Counted from the stretch's first letter, positions 26,460 to 35,905 are shown. The stretch is 64,000 bases of DNA from Pedobacter montanisoli (GCF_022809115.1 NZ_JALGBH010000001.1:62001-126000); one strand, 5' to 3'. The notes: generated from the sequence alone by a model not told the origin. Numbers and translations: made by a program.

Positions 26460-27081
26460 TTTTTGGTTTTATTAAATAGGTAAGCATCAAATCTTTTAGA
26501 TGCGTAATTACTCTCTTTTTTATAATTTCGCGGTGCTGTTTCTTGCTTAGATCAATATCATTATCCGGGGCAATTTTACCGGGCGAATTGGTTACCATTG
26601 AAATGGTTCCCATAATGGTAATGATCGTCATCCTGATATCTACCTCCCTAAAAACACCTTCATTAATTCCTTGTTCTATAATGCGCTCTATCACTAACAA
26701 ATTTTGGCGCATAGCTTCCTTAATTTTTTCAAATATTTCTGGTCTTAACGAAGAGAATGACAATTCTCTATGCATCATTCTATGAAAACTATAACTACCA
26801 ACAATCCTATCGGCATACTGTTCAATAACTTTCATCAGTTTATCTAATGCCGATACCTGACCATCATGTATAAGGTTAAGCTGGGTTTTAAAACTGGATA
26901 CCCGTTCTTCCATAATTTCTACGAAAACCCCCATTTTACCCCCAAAATAATAATTGATCATAGCCATATTGGCTCCAGATTCTTTAGCTATTTGGCGGGT
27001 AGATGTGGCCTCATATCCAAATTCTGCAAAAAGCTGTTCGGCAGCTTTTAAAATATCGGCTCGTTTATCTGCTTTTTCCAT
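26446..27081 (-). CDS. TetR-family repressor of the efflux operon
   Basis: This 211-residue protein has an N-terminal TetR HTH: RADILKAAEQLFAEFGYEATSTRQIAKESGANMAMINYYFGGKMGVFVEIM (about residues 7-57). The C-terminal ligand domain is helical and variable. It is the first gene of the operon tetR-tolC-hlyD-emrB. A 26-bp perfect palindrome lies just upstream between -33 and -7 elements, so it most likely represses its own operon until an effector binds. Confidence 0.94.
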   Translation of the reverse strand: MEKADKRADILKAAEQLFAEFGYEATSTRQIAKESGANMAMINYYFGGKMGVFVEIMEERVSSFKTQLNLIHDGQVSALDKLMKVIEQYADRIVGSYSFHRMMHRELSFSSLRPEIFEKIKEAMRQNLLVIERIIEQGINEGVFREVDIRMTIITIMGTISMVTNSPGKIAPDNDIDLSKKQHREIIKKRVITHLKDLMLTYLIKPKNDTI

Positions 27082-27097
27082 ATCTTTTTTGCGGGCA

Positions 27098-27129
27098 CAA
27101 ATTTAATCAATCGATTGATTAAATTGCAA
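27098..27129 (-). promoter_or_regulatory. Promoter with 26-bp palindromic TetR operator
   Basis: The perfect palindrome spans 27100-27125, half-site AATTTAATCAATC, centre at 27112/27113. On the minus strand a TTG -33 element (complement of 27127-27129) and the -7 box TAAATTTG (complement of 27098-27105) flank or overlap it with 21-nt spacing. Repressor bound here would exclude RNA polymerase. The tetR start is 17 nt downstream. Confidence 0.85.
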
Positions 27130-27182
27130 GACAAATTTTTATGGTTTTACAATTGAATGATATTTTAGTTTTCATAGAAAAT

Positions 27183-27216
27183 AAAAAAGGTCACCTATTG
27201 CAAAGCGACCTTTTTT
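27183..27216 (-). terminator. Rho-independent terminator after the M28 peptidase gene
   Basis: AAAAAAGGTCAC (27183-27194) pairs with GCGACCTTTTTT (27205-27216), with one mismatch. The stem ends in T-runs on both strands. It lies about 20 nt after the stop of the M28 peptidase gene. Confidence 0.85.
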
Positions 27217-27236
27217 ATATGAAGTTTTGATGAATT

Positions 27237-28943
27237 TTAGTTTAAGTTTTTAAGATAAGTCTCTTTTTGCTTTTCTATTTCGAGAACGGCAACTTTAATT
27301 GCAGAGCCTATTCTGGTGGTTTGCGGTTTAACCGCCATTGTGTTGATGGTAGTTAAGGCATCAGTGTACCATTTGCTCCACACTTCAATAATATGCTTTT
27401 CATCAGCAATTGCTTTACCATCGGCAATAGCTTTTTTACTCAGATCGAATTCTGTTTTTAAACGTGCCAAAGCATCATTTTTTACCTGAGATACCGTAGT
27501 CAAGGCTGTGTTTTCATTGGCCGTAACCAAAGTATAGGCAGCTGTTAAGGCACTTATACCTACATTTTTTAAAGTTGTTGGCGAAACTTTATCAATCCTA
27601 TCGTTATCGGTATGGTAAAATACATCGGTAAAATGCCACATCAATAATCCCGGTATCTTATTTTGTAAAAATGGTGTATGGTCGCTTCCGCCTTCAAATG
27701 GGTTAAAGTTTACCACCCAGTTGGCATGTTTGCCCTGTGCCTTACAGATATCGAAAATAAAATCATTGTAATAATGAGGGAATAAATCTTTCTCTTTCAC
27801 ATCTCCTGCTCCCCATTCGCTGTGCTTATCGTTTCCACGGGTCCATATGGCCGAAGGATCGGGCATTTTCTCAATTAAAAAGCTTCCGCCGGTTTTCTGG
27901 GTATCTTCGCCTACCATATCTAAGCTCATTCCCCATTTTATACCTTTGGCACGCAGGCTATCTTCAACAATATATCTTCTGGTAGATACAATCTCATCGC
28001 CCCATAAAAATGTTAAAGTACGCTGAGGTTTAAATTTGCCTTGTTTAATTAAGTTAGCCGTTAAACGGGCCATTTCAGCAAGGGTACCTACTCCAGAAGC
28101 ATTGTCATTTGCTCCAGGTTCTTGAACGTGCGCACTAAACACAAAACGTTCTTGTGGTAAAACACTGCCTTTGGCATTGGCTACAATGGTAAGCTCATCT
28201 GCCTGATATATTTTGGTTTGGATGTTTACTTTTAATGAAACCGCTCCTTTAAGGCAAGCTGCTTTTAGTTTTTCTTTTACGCCATAAGATAATAAAAGTG
28301 CCCATATTGGCGAATTAGGTGCTATGCTGCCAAACTGGATAGAGGTCTGGTGTTTTTCTGGCTGCGTATAGGCTGGCATACTGTAACCCATTACGCCAAT
28401 AGCACCTGCTTTAGCCGCCATGTTCGCTAAGCGTGAAGCAGAAACATCTCCAAATACAATCTTACCTTTCAAATCTTTATCTTTCAGATCGTCTGGAGTA
28501 CCTTTTCCTACAAATACCACCTCGGCGGTTACTCCGCCTTCTGGCGTAGAAGGACAATTGATAGGAATCATGTTACGGTTGGTTTTGAAAGCGATAAGTG
28601 GTGCATTTTCTCCCACTATGGTAACGCTCGCATCAACAGGTTCCCAGGTACTGCGTTTCATGGGGCGTTTCTCTATGCGATAGGTTAAAGGAGCCTCAAA
28701 TTCATTGCTCTTTTCTTCAACAAAACCAGCTTTCTTTAAAATATCTTCCACATAATGAATACTTGCATTAAAGCCTGTATTACCTGGTACACGAAAATAT
28801 TTCTCTACAAAGGCTGTAGTTTGAAAAGCATTCTTTTCGTTAAACCCTTCTCTAGTAAGTTTAAAATAATTATCTACCTGACTTTGCGCAAATAATGTAG
28901 CGGGCAAGGCAGTTAACAGCATTAAAAATATTTTTTTCATCAA
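27237..28943 (-). CDS. M28-family metallopeptidase with PA domain, secreted
   Basis: This 568-residue protein has a signal peptide (MMKKIFLMLLTALPATLFAQ), a PA-type insert (about residues 145-235, containing DLKDKDLKGKIVFGDVSASRLANMAAKAGAIGVMGY) and an M28 zinc peptidase domain with HVQEPGANDNASGVGTLAEMARL near residue 269, LWGDEIVSTRRY, MSLDMVGED and GGSDHTPFL...HTDNDRIDKV. The usual first zinc motif H-X-D is HVQ here, so the metal site may be unusual, although GANDNASG with the bridging Asp is intact. It probably trims peptides in the periplasm or outside. Confidence 0.88.
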   Translation of the reverse strand: MMKKIFLMLLTALPATLFAQSQVDNYFKLTREGFNEKNAFQTTAFVEKYFRVPGNTGFNASIHYVEDILKKAGFVEEKSNEFEAPLTYRIEKRPMKRSTWEPVDASVTIVGENAPLIAFKTNRNMIPINCPSTPEGGVTAEVVFVGKGTPDDLKDKDLKGKIVFGDVSASRLANMAAKAGAIGVMGYSMPAYTQPEKHQTSIQFGSIAPNSPIWALLLSYGVKEKLKAACLKGAVSLKVNIQTKIYQADELTIVANAKGSVLPQERFVFSAHVQEPGANDNASGVGTLAEMARLTANLIKQGKFKPQRTLTFLWGDEIVSTRRYIVEDSLRAKGIKWGMSLDMVGEDTQKTGGSFLIEKMPDPSAIWTRGNDKHSEWGAGDVKEKDLFPHYYNDFIFDICKAQGKHANWVVNFNPFEGGSDHTPFLQNKIPGLLMWHFTDVFYHTDNDRIDKVSPTTLKNVGISALTAAYTLVTANENTALTTVSQVKNDALARLKTEFDLSKKAIADGKAIADEKHIIEVWSKWYTDALTTINTMAVKPQTTRIGSAIKVAVLEIEKQKETYLKNLN

Positions 28944-29062
28944 TGTAATTTTGGTTATAAGCTTATATAGGTAAAGAAGCAGTTCGTTTGTTCTTGTAAT
29001 GTGGTAGCTAATTTAGAAGTTAATATGATTAATTTTCTTTTTACACTTAATTTTTACGTTAA

Positions 29063-30580
29063 TTAATCTAGTTTTCCTTCTGCTCTTTCTTTACGTAGAA
29101 GTGCAGCAATATCAATTTCGGGTTTGCTTAAAAGAATAACCTGCGTACCCTTTTCTCTGGCCAATGGCGTTTCTAATCTTGTTAAAACATCTACATTCTG
29201 AAACAGGCTACGGTCTCTCGTAAAATCAACATTATTTACGTTTTTAATCCTGATTACAGTTTCTATTTTTCGGTCCAAGTCAAGCCATTTATCATAGTCT
29301 GTGTTAAATGCATTAGCTACCAGCCCTTTTTGTTGGGTATAATAGTTTATGGCTCCTGCCTGTCCATAATTATCACAAAGAATAAAAATGGTCTTCTTAT
29401 TCGGTATCAGATTATATACTGAATCAACTTTATGCGTTAATTCTTTCCAACCTATCATATCAGCAAAATCTTGTGAAATAGGATGTTTTTTCCCATCCTC
29501 CCAAGTATGTTCAGTAAATGGTTTCTTTTGTTGTGCAAGTTCTTCATACTGCACAGGTGTGTAAATAGGTAATGAAGTTTCTACCAAAGCATATCCAAAA
29601 AATAATATGGGGATAAAAGCTACATACCTAACATAGTATTTCCACCCACTATTTAAAATCTTGCTAAAGTAAACCGCACCAAATGCAAAAAATATGGGAT
29701 ATAGACCTAGGGCATAATAGGGCTTGGCTTTTAAAGCTAAGAATATGGTAATTGTTAGAACAAAAGTAAATAACAAAAATCTATATGGTTTAAAAGTTTC
29801 GAATTTCAAAAACGAAATAAAAGCTGCAATAATGATAAATATAGACCCAATAAAATACAAAATCTGTTCTTTAACAAAAGTGCTTCGCTGAACATGAACC
29901 AATTGTGTATCTGCCAGTTCTTTCATATGTTTAATTACCGGAAAATCATTTTGGTATTGCCATAGTAAATTTGGGCTGATCAATACCAAGGCTAGCATAA
30001 TGGCATAATACAGATGCTTATTAAGGAACACCCTGCGATGTTTGCTCAATAAAATTGCAGGCAGCAATCCTGCCAAACAAAAAACAATATTGTATTTATT
30101 TAGAAATCCTAAAGCAAAACTAAAAGCCAGAAAATACAGCCATTTATTCTTTTCGGTTTGAACGTACCTGATTACACAAAAATAAATCAATGTCCATGCA
30201 AGTATATCAAAGGCATTGGGTTGATATAAAATATTAATCCTCAGCAAAACCGATAACAACAAGGCTGTACTTGCCAATATATAAGCATATGTACCGCCTT
30301 TAAGACTTTCAATGGTTTTCCAAACTATAAATATGGTTAATGCGCCAAACAGCGCAGGAAAAAACCTTATCCAGAAAAAGCTGTTGCCTAATTGCAAAAT
30401 GATCCACGACACCCAAGAGGTAAATGGTGGAACAGAATGAAAACCCCAAGCTAGGTGTTTAGCCTGATCTAAATGTAAAAACTCATCACGGTGCAATTCA
30501 TATACAGGGTTAACCACCAAAAATTGCAAGACAACTTTTATCAGCAGAAATACAAATAATAACCAGTAGATTTTCTTCAT
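29063..30580 (-). CDS. ArnT/PMT-like glycosyltransferase (GT39/GT83 type)
   Basis: This 505-residue membrane protein has about a dozen helices and the GT-C signature region near the N-terminus, VYELHRDEFLHLDQAKHLAWGFHSVPPF, with the acidic RDE motif in the first periplasmic loop. GT-C enzymes of this type transfer sugars from polyprenyl-phosphate donors to lipids or proteins. The C-terminal soluble part (about residues 345-505) contains KTIFILCDNYGQAGAINYY. The acceptor is unknown. It is monocistronic and follows the GH20 gene on the same strand. Confidence 0.87.
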   Translation of the reverse strand: MKKIYWLLFVFLLIKVVLQFLVVNPVYELHRDEFLHLDQAKHLAWGFHSVPPFTSWVSWIILQLGNSFFWIRFFPALFGALTIFIVWKTIESLKGGTYAYILASTALLLSVLLRINILYQPNAFDILAWTLIYFCVIRYVQTEKNKWLYFLAFSFALGFLNKYNIVFCLAGLLPAILLSKHRRVFLNKHLYYAIMLALVLISPNLLWQYQNDFPVIKHMKELADTQLVHVQRSTFVKEQILYFIGSIFIIIAAFISFLKFETFKPYRFLLFTFVLTITIFLALKAKPYYALGLYPIFFAFGAVYFSKILNSGWKYYVRYVAFIPILFFGYALVETSLPIYTPVQYEELAQQKKPFTEHTWEDGKKHPISQDFADMIGWKELTHKVDSVYNLIPNKKTIFILCDNYGQAGAINYYTQQKGLVANAFNTDYDKWLDLDRKIETVIRIKNVNNVDFTRDRSLFQNVDVLTRLETPLAREKGTQVILLSKPEIDIAALLRKERAEGKLD

Positions 30581-30641
30581 CTATAGTTAAATAGGTTTTC
30601 TTTTAAGATAACCTACTGTATTTATTGTTACAAGCTCCGGT

Positions 30642-32600
30642 TTATTTCTTTCCAGCCCTTTTGTTCAATTCGTCAACAGGCATAGTCAGCATACGTCCTA
30701 CAGGCTCTTTTCCTCGGTAAGTGATCACTTTTAAAAGACTTGCATCAATTGGAACAACCAAGGGCTCTTTATATTTAGGATAGAAACGGTCAGGCTCAGA
30801 ATTGTCAAAACTGTAGTAAATATCCAAACCTTCAATCTCTGTATTCAGTGTAACCAACAAGTTCTTATCTCCAGATCTTCTTACGTTAAAAATAGGGTCG
30901 TAAACTGCTTTAGAGTATTTGGTATCTGCTTCATCTAAACGTTTAAAGTGCTGCTCTGTACGGGCTATAAAATTATTCCAATTTTTCTTCTCTTTTGGCG
31001 ACCATACCGATTCTGCTATAGCAAAAGCTCGTGGCCATACCATATATTCTACCTGCCTGATGTTGTAGATCTGCTCTGTCCATAGGTTTCCCTGTCCACC
31101 TAAAATGTATTTAGGGTCCACGCCTTCGGGTACTGGCTCAAATTCATACACTTTGCTCAAACGTAAAGATGCATATACTTTAGGCTCTGATATGGCATCG
31201 CCCTGCATATAATCTAGATATACAAATTCTGCCGGCGACATTACCACCTCGTGCTTAGTTTGAGCAGCTTGTTTACCATATTTGGTGCTACGCCAGTTCA
31301 TGATAGCTGTACTTTGCTCTATTTTGCCTTCCAACACCTCATCCCATGCCATCATTTTCTTGCCGTATTTATTTACGATTTTCTCTAAACGTCGTTCAAA
31401 ATAACCTTGTACTTCGGGCATGGTTTTCAGTCCTTCACGCTTCATCAAATCGGTTATTGCCGGATTTTTTTCCCAGAAATTATGCGGTGCTTCATCGCCT
31501 CCCATGTGGATATACTGGAAAGGAAATAATTGTGCCAGTTGCGAAACTACAGTATCTAAGAACACATAAACCTTTTCATTTGCCGGACACAGCGTATTAT
31601 CTACCAATGCAATGGGTGGTGCGCCACGGCTCCAGTCCATTATACGTTCGCCACTCCGTACTTTGTAATTAACCGCATCTGGCGTACATGAAAGCTCAGG
31701 ATATGATGCAATCGCTGCCAGACTATGCCCTGGTACATCCACCTCAGGCATGATATCCACAAAGCGTTCTTTAGCATACGCAATCAGTTCTTTAATATCT
31801 TCCTGTGTATAAAAACCTCCGTAATCACGGGCTTCGTCTGGTTTTGGTGGAATAAAAGCACCGAACGACCCTGTTCTCTTTACATTCCAGGCACCCACTT
31901 CTGTTAATTTAGGATAGCCTTTTATCTCGATGCGCCAGCCTTCATCATCAGTAAGGTGGAAATGAAGCAAATTGTATTTATAACGTACCATGTTATCGAT
32001 AAACTGTTTCACTTCGTCTTTGGTAAAGAAATGGCGTACCACATCAAACATCATTCCTCTCCACTTTAAACGTGGATAATCTGTAATATCTGCACAAGGT
32101 ATTTTCCAACTGATGTCTTTTACCGTTTCTTTACTTTCTATTTCTTTGGGCAATAACTGCAATAAACTTTGCACACCATAAAAAATACCTGCAGGTTGGT
32201 TGGCCGTAATAATGATCTGGTAAGGTGTAACTGATAAACGATAACCTTCACTGCCAATAAGGGCATCTGTTTTCTCTGTTAGTAAAAGTTTAATGGTTGT
32301 GCCATTATGGGCAGATACGGTTGTTGTACCTACATAATATCCTGTTGCCGTGGCAATACGCTCCTGTAAAAATGTGGTACTTTGCTTAACCTCCAAAGGC
32401 TTATTTGCATAAATCAACACATTTTCGGGTAGTGTAAAATGACCTCCCTTTTTATCTATAGATACCGGTTCTGGTATAATAGCTATTTCTGTATTGAGGT
32501 GTGAAGCTGCTGCATTAACGCTTTCTCTTTCTCCGTCTTTTGTTTGCGCAAAAGCTGATGTGGTAAGTGTTAAGAATACGAAAGGCAAAATAAATTTCAT
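30642..32600 (-). CDS. Beta-N-acetylhexosaminidase, GH20, secreted
   Basis: This 652-residue protein has a signal peptide, an N-terminal GH20b domain (about residues 40-165), and a catalytic GH20 barrel starting at YPRLKWRGMMFDVVRHF. The catalytic Asp-Glu pair is in HMGGDEAPHNFW near residues 368-369. Other hallmarks are DVPGHSLAAIASYPELSC, MAWDEVLEG and GGQGNLWTEQI. A C-terminal chitobiase-like beta domain follows (ITYRGKEPVGRML). It releases terminal GlcNAc/GalNAc from glycans or chitin oligomers outside the inner membrane. Confidence 0.95.
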   Translation of the reverse strand: MKFILPFVFLTLTTSAFAQTKDGERESVNAAASHLNTEIAIIPEPVSIDKKGGHFTLPENVLIYANKPLEVKQSTTFLQERIATATGYYVGTTTVSAHNGTTIKLLLTEKTDALIGSEGYRLSVTPYQIIITANQPAGIFYGVQSLLQLLPKEIESKETVKDISWKIPCADITDYPRLKWRGMMFDVVRHFFTKDEVKQFIDNMVRYKYNLLHFHLTDDEGWRIEIKGYPKLTEVGAWNVKRTGSFGAFIPPKPDEARDYGGFYTQEDIKELIAYAKERFVDIMPEVDVPGHSLAAIASYPELSCTPDAVNYKVRSGERIMDWSRGAPPIALVDNTLCPANEKVYVFLDTVVSQLAQLFPFQYIHMGGDEAPHNFWEKNPAITDLMKREGLKTMPEVQGYFERRLEKIVNKYGKKMMAWDEVLEGKIEQSTAIMNWRSTKYGKQAAQTKHEVVMSPAEFVYLDYMQGDAISEPKVYASLRLSKVYEFEPVPEGVDPKYILGGQGNLWTEQIYNIRQVEYMVWPRAFAIAESVWSPKEKKNWNNFIARTEQHFKRLDEADTKYSKAVYDPIFNVRRSGDKNLLVTLNTEIEGLDIYYSFDNSEPDRFYPKYKEPLVVPIDASLLKVITYRGKEPVGRMLTMPVDELNKRAGKK

Positions 32601-32793
32601 TTCAGGGTTCTTTTATGGCGTGTGATCGGTTGTTGTTAAATAAGGCTAAAATATTAATATTTCCCGATTTAAATACTACAATCGTTACAGAAAGGCTCTT
32701 TATTCGTTTAAAAACAAAAAATTTACAGTCTTTTTTAGCTCGGGCTCATTTAATTGCGTTTTTTTGTTGAAACTACTTTTAGATAATGTAATT

Positions 32794-33411
32794 ATGAAAA
32801 AAACTTTCCTTACTCTTTCTTTCGCAATCCTTTTTGTTTTAAATGCATTTAGCCAGGTTTCTTATGGTGTACACGCAGGTATAAGCGTTTACAAAGTAAA
32901 AGATTTTATAGCCGATAATGCATTAGCAGGTTTTACCGGGGGTGTGCATGCGCAGGTTTCTATAGCCAAATCTTTTGTAATACAACCAGAAGTAAATTTT
33001 CAGATGCAGGGCAGCCGCTATAATTACCTTGGTTTTATGGGCGACATAGCAAATGTTGAATTTGAAGACTCTTATCGCTTTAATTATTTGAACATCCCTA
33101 TATTAATAAAATACCAAATTCCTACTACAACACTTAATGTTTTTGCGGGACCCCAGAATGGTTTCTTATTAAGCGCTAAACATAGATCTACACCTAAAGA
33201 TTTTGAAACTCATACTTATGATGTAAAGGATCAGATGAATAGTTATACTTTTTCAGGAGTTTACGGAATTGGATGGGATTTCCCTCAACCAAATAACCAT
33301 AAAATCAGCTTAGAAGCTAGATATTCTAATGATTTTACCAAATTAGAAAAAGCTGCTTCTTCCAACGCAAAAAACCATGGTTTTTCTTTTATGCTGGCCT
33401 ATACTTTCTAA
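32794..33411 (+). CDS. Outer-membrane beta-barrel (PorT-like) protein
   Basis: The ATG at 32794 gives 205 residues and a regular signal peptide (MKKTFLTLSFAILFVLNAFSQ). A TTG ten codons upstream would spoil it. The mature protein shows alternating amphipathic strands (VSYGVHAGISVYKV, FVIQPEVNFQMQG, YLNIPILIKYQI) and ends with an aromatic residue after SFMLAYTF, as expected for a small outer-membrane barrel. It belongs to the porin-family/PorT-like group (OMP_b-brl_2). The function is undefined. It diverges from the GH20 gene. Confidence 0.85.
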   Translation: MKKTFLTLSFAILFVLNAFSQVSYGVHAGISVYKVKDFIADNALAGFTGGVHAQVSIAKSFVIQPEVNFQMQGSRYNYLGFMGDIANVEFEDSYRFNYLNIPILIKYQIPTTTLNVFAGPQNGFLLSAKHRSTPKDFETHTYDVKDQMNSYTFSGVYGIGWDFPQPNNHKISLEARYSNDFTKLEKAASSNAKNHGFSFMLAYTF

Positions 33412-33473
33412 TTTTTACTTTAACAGGATACAGTACTTTTAACCTTAAGCGGTTTTATTTTAATTTTGTTGAC

Positions 33474-33851
33474 ATGAACAATTGGGCAATTTTAACCGGG
33501 GCCGCTTTTGGTGCTTTAGCTATAATTTTAGGTGCATTTGGCGCACATGCTTTAAAGAAAGTGTTAACAGAAGATAAATTAGCTTCTTTTGAAACAGGGG
33601 TAAAATATCAGCTATACAACGCCTTGTTTTTACTGATTATAGGCTTTAATGCAGATTTTAGCCTTAAAGCTGTACAATGGAGCTTTTATCTGGTAAGCAC
33701 AGGTACATTGCTATTTTCTGTTAGCATTTACCTGTTATCATTGGCGCAGCCGCTCAAAACCAATATGAGATTTTTAGGTCCTGTTACGCCTTTAGGTGGT
33801 TTAATGATGATTGCCGGGTGGGTCTGTTTGATTGTTTCAGCGATTAATTAA
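33474..33851 (+). CDS. DUF423 membrane protein
   Basis: This 125-residue protein has four hydrophobic helices and the family motif LGAFGAHALKK near residues 21-31, with VKYQLYNALFLLIIG following. It is predicted in the inner membrane. The family is widespread and its role is unknown. It converges on the TetR gene that ends at 33884. Confidence 0.9.
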   Translation: MNNWAILTGAAFGALAIILGAFGAHALKKVLTEDKLASFETGVKYQLYNALFLLIIGFNADFSLKAVQWSFYLVSTGTLLFSVSIYLLSLAQPLKTNMRFLGPVTPLGGLMMIAGWVCLIVSAIN

Positions 33852-33883
33852 TCTGGAAAAATAACTTATTGATTTTTAAAAAT

Positions 33884-34459
33884 TTAAATAGCTGCTTTTA
33901 CCAAGTACGGTAAAATCTCATTCTGAAAAGCTACAAAGTTCTTTCTTACATCAGAATCACTAACAGATGTGAATGCAAAAGAGAAAACAATACTCTTACT
34001 TGCCTTTAACAGGAAAGCCAGTCCATCTCTGCGTGAAGGGTTATTTTTAAAATGATCCAATTCCAAATACGCCGAAAGCAATAAAGCCTCCAACTGATCT
34101 GATAAGTGTTTTAGAAATTCTTGTGAGTTTGCATTTTCGCGAACAAAATCCCACCCTATAAACTCATTACAAACTGTAAACGTTAATCTACAAGTTTTCA
34201 TTACAAGTACCTTAAGATGTTCTACCTCGTTGCTGTGCTGCGCTTTATTGTTTAGAATTTCGCGAAGGTTAACATTTAGATAATCCATTAAGATGGCATC
34301 TAAAATCTGTTCCTTACTTTCAAAATATTTGTAAATGGTAGCTTTGGCTACTCTTGCTTTTTTAGCAATTTCATTAACACTGGTTTTATGGTAACCGTAT
34401 TTTCTGAATAGCTCTTTGGCCGATCTTACAATACTTTCTTTAATTTTTTCTGGTTCCAT
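33884..34459 (-). CDS. TetR-family transcriptional regulator
   Basis: This 191-residue protein has an N-terminal HTH, IVRSAKELFRKYGYHKTSVNEIAKKARVAKATIYKYFESKEQILDAIL (about residues 9-56). The C-terminal helical domain is not recognisable in terms of ligand. Its start codon overlaps the stop of the upstream lipoprotein (TAATG at 34457-34461), and that gene starts one base after pheS. The three may form one transcript, so an obvious target operon is missing. Confidence 0.9.
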   Translation of the reverse strand: MEPEKIKESIVRSAKELFRKYGYHKTSVNEIAKKARVAKATIYKYFESKEQILDAILMDYLNVNLREILNNKAQHSNEVEHLKVLVMKTCRLTFTVCNEFIGWDFVRENANSQEFLKHLSDQLEALLLSAYLELDHFKNNPSRRDGLAFLLKASKSIVFSFAFTSVSDSDVRKNFVAFQNEILPYLVKAAI

Positions 34460-34863
34460 TAATTTCTTACTGAGAGGTTACCGCCTGCAATAACAACCGA
34501 ATACTTTTTTAAAGACCTTTCTGCTGGCCATTTTTGAGGGCTACCATCAAGTAATAAAAATTTACCGTCAGAGCATGGATCTGTAGCCGTAATGCCACTA
34601 TCATCTGGTATAACGGCACAAGCCTTTTCTGGATTTACTGTACTGCAACGATCAAATGCTACATAAGCACCTGTAGGCGTTCTAACAATCATTAAACCTG
34701 CAACACCATAGTTTGGCACCAATAACACATTGTTTTTGGCATAAATTCCAAATTCTTGTAATGTTACATCATATCTTACTGGATAATCAGGCACGAAATT
34801 CTCTTCTTTTCCGCAAGATGCGAAGAGGAAAAATATGATTATTATGCCTAAAACCCTCTTCAT
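34459..34863 (-). CDS. Lipoprotein resembling a degenerate Rieske-type fold
   Basis: This 134-residue protein has a lipoprotein signal peptide (IIFFLFASCGKEE, Cys at about residue 17). The mature part follows the layout of small Bacteroidota Rieske-like lipoproteins: GLMIVRTPTGAYVAFDRCSTVNPEKACAV, then DPCSDGKFLLLDGSPQKWPAERSLKKYSVVIAGGNLSV. The CXH and CXXH cluster ligands are missing (only DRC and DPCS remain, no His), so it probably binds no 2Fe-2S cluster. Its gene starts one base after pheS and overlaps the next tetR. Confidence 0.65.
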   Translation of the reverse strand: MKRVLGIIIIFFLFASCGKEENFVPDYPVRYDVTLQEFGIYAKNNVLLVPNYGVAGLMIVRTPTGAYVAFDRCSTVNPEKACAVIPDDSGITATDPCSDGKFLLLDGSPQKWPAERSLKKYSVVIAGGNLSVRN

Positions 34864-34864
34864 T

Positions 34865-35905
34865 TTATATTATTGCAGATTTATATTGCTTCAAGAAACG
34901 TACATCATTCTCTGAGAACAACCTCAGATCTTTGATCTCATATTTTAAATTTGCAATACGTTCTATCCCCATTCCAAATGCGAAACCGCTGTATTTCTTA
35001 CTGTCTATACCGCAGTTCTCCAATACATTAGGATCAACCATACCACAGCCCAAAATTTCTACCCATCCGCTGTACTTACACATTTGGCAACCTGCTCCTT
35101 TACAAATTGAACATGAAACATCCATCTCTGCAGATGGTTCTGTGAACGGGAAATATGAAGGACGGAAACGTACTTTTGTACCTTCACCGTACAACTCCTG
35201 TACAAAATAATATAAAGTCTGCTTTAAATCGGCAAATGATACATTTTCATCAACATAAAGACCTTCTACCTGATGGAAAAAGCAATGTGCCCTTGCAGAA
35301 ATGGCTTCATTACGGTACACACGACCAGGCATTAAAGCCCTAAAAGGCGGCTGACCAGCCTCCATCATGCGCACCTGAACCGATGAAGTATGTGTACGTA
35401 AGGCAATATCTCCTTTTTCTCCACCTTTTTTAATGAAAAAAGTATCCTGCATATCACGTGCCGGATGCTCTTCAGGAAAATTAAGTGCAGAGAAATTGTG
35501 CCAATCATCTTCAATTTCAGGACCCTCGGCTACGCTAAAACCCAGTTTATTAAAAATCTCAATGATTTCTCTTCTTACCAGAGCCAAAGGATGTCTTGTT
35601 CCTATTTCAAAACCTTCGCCCGGAAGGGTCAGGTCTAACTGGTCTGCGTTACTTTTTTCTGCAGATGCCTGTGTTACTTCGGCAAGGCTCTGGTATTTTT
35701 GCTCAGCAAGCTGTTTGAATTGGTTCAATACTTTCCCCAAAGTTCTTTTCTCTTCGGGAGAAACAGCTTTAAATTCATCAAAAACATCCTTGATAATACC
35801 TTTGGTTCCTAAAAAACGAATACGGAATTTCTCCAGTTCGTCGGCCTTATCAGTATTAAAAGCGTTTATTTCTGCAGTATATTGGTCTATTTTATGTTGT
35901 AACAT
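34865..35905 (-). CDS. pheS: Phenylalanine-tRNA ligase alpha subunit
   Basis: PheS forms the catalytic half of the (alpha-beta)2 phenylalanyl-tRNA synthetase. The 346-residue length is normal. Seen are an N-terminal coiled coil, motif 2 region MMEAGQPPFRALMPGRVYRNEAISARAHCFFHQVEGLYVD, SYFPFTEPSAEMDVSC and motif 3 GFAFGMGIERIANLKY. A Cys-rich CSICKGAGCQMC stretch resembles a small zinc site found in some PheS proteins. pheT is not in the window. A TATATTTG box (complement of 35911-35918) lies only 5 nt from the start codon. Confidence 0.96.
   Translation of the reverse strand: MLQHKIDQYTAEINAFNTDKADELEKFRIRFLGTKGIIKDVFDEFKAVSPEEKRTLGKVLNQFKQLAEQKYQSLAEVTQASAEKSNADQLDLTLPGEGFEIGTRHPLALVRREIIEIFNKLGFSVAEGPEIEDDWHNFSALNFPEEHPARDMQDTFFIKKGGEKGDIALRTHTSSVQVRMMEAGQPPFRALMPGRVYRNEAISARAHCFFHQVEGLYVDENVSFADLKQTLYYFVQELYGEGTKVRFRPSYFPFTEPSAEMDVSCSICKGAGCQMCKYSGWVEILGCGMVDPNVLENCGIDSKKYSGFAFGMGIERIANLKYEIKDLRLFSENDVRFLKQYKSAII

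Noticed and set aside
31346..31672. 108-codon plus-strand frame opposite the GH20 gene
   Set aside because: It is the complement of a well-conserved catalytic domain; no promoter or known domain.
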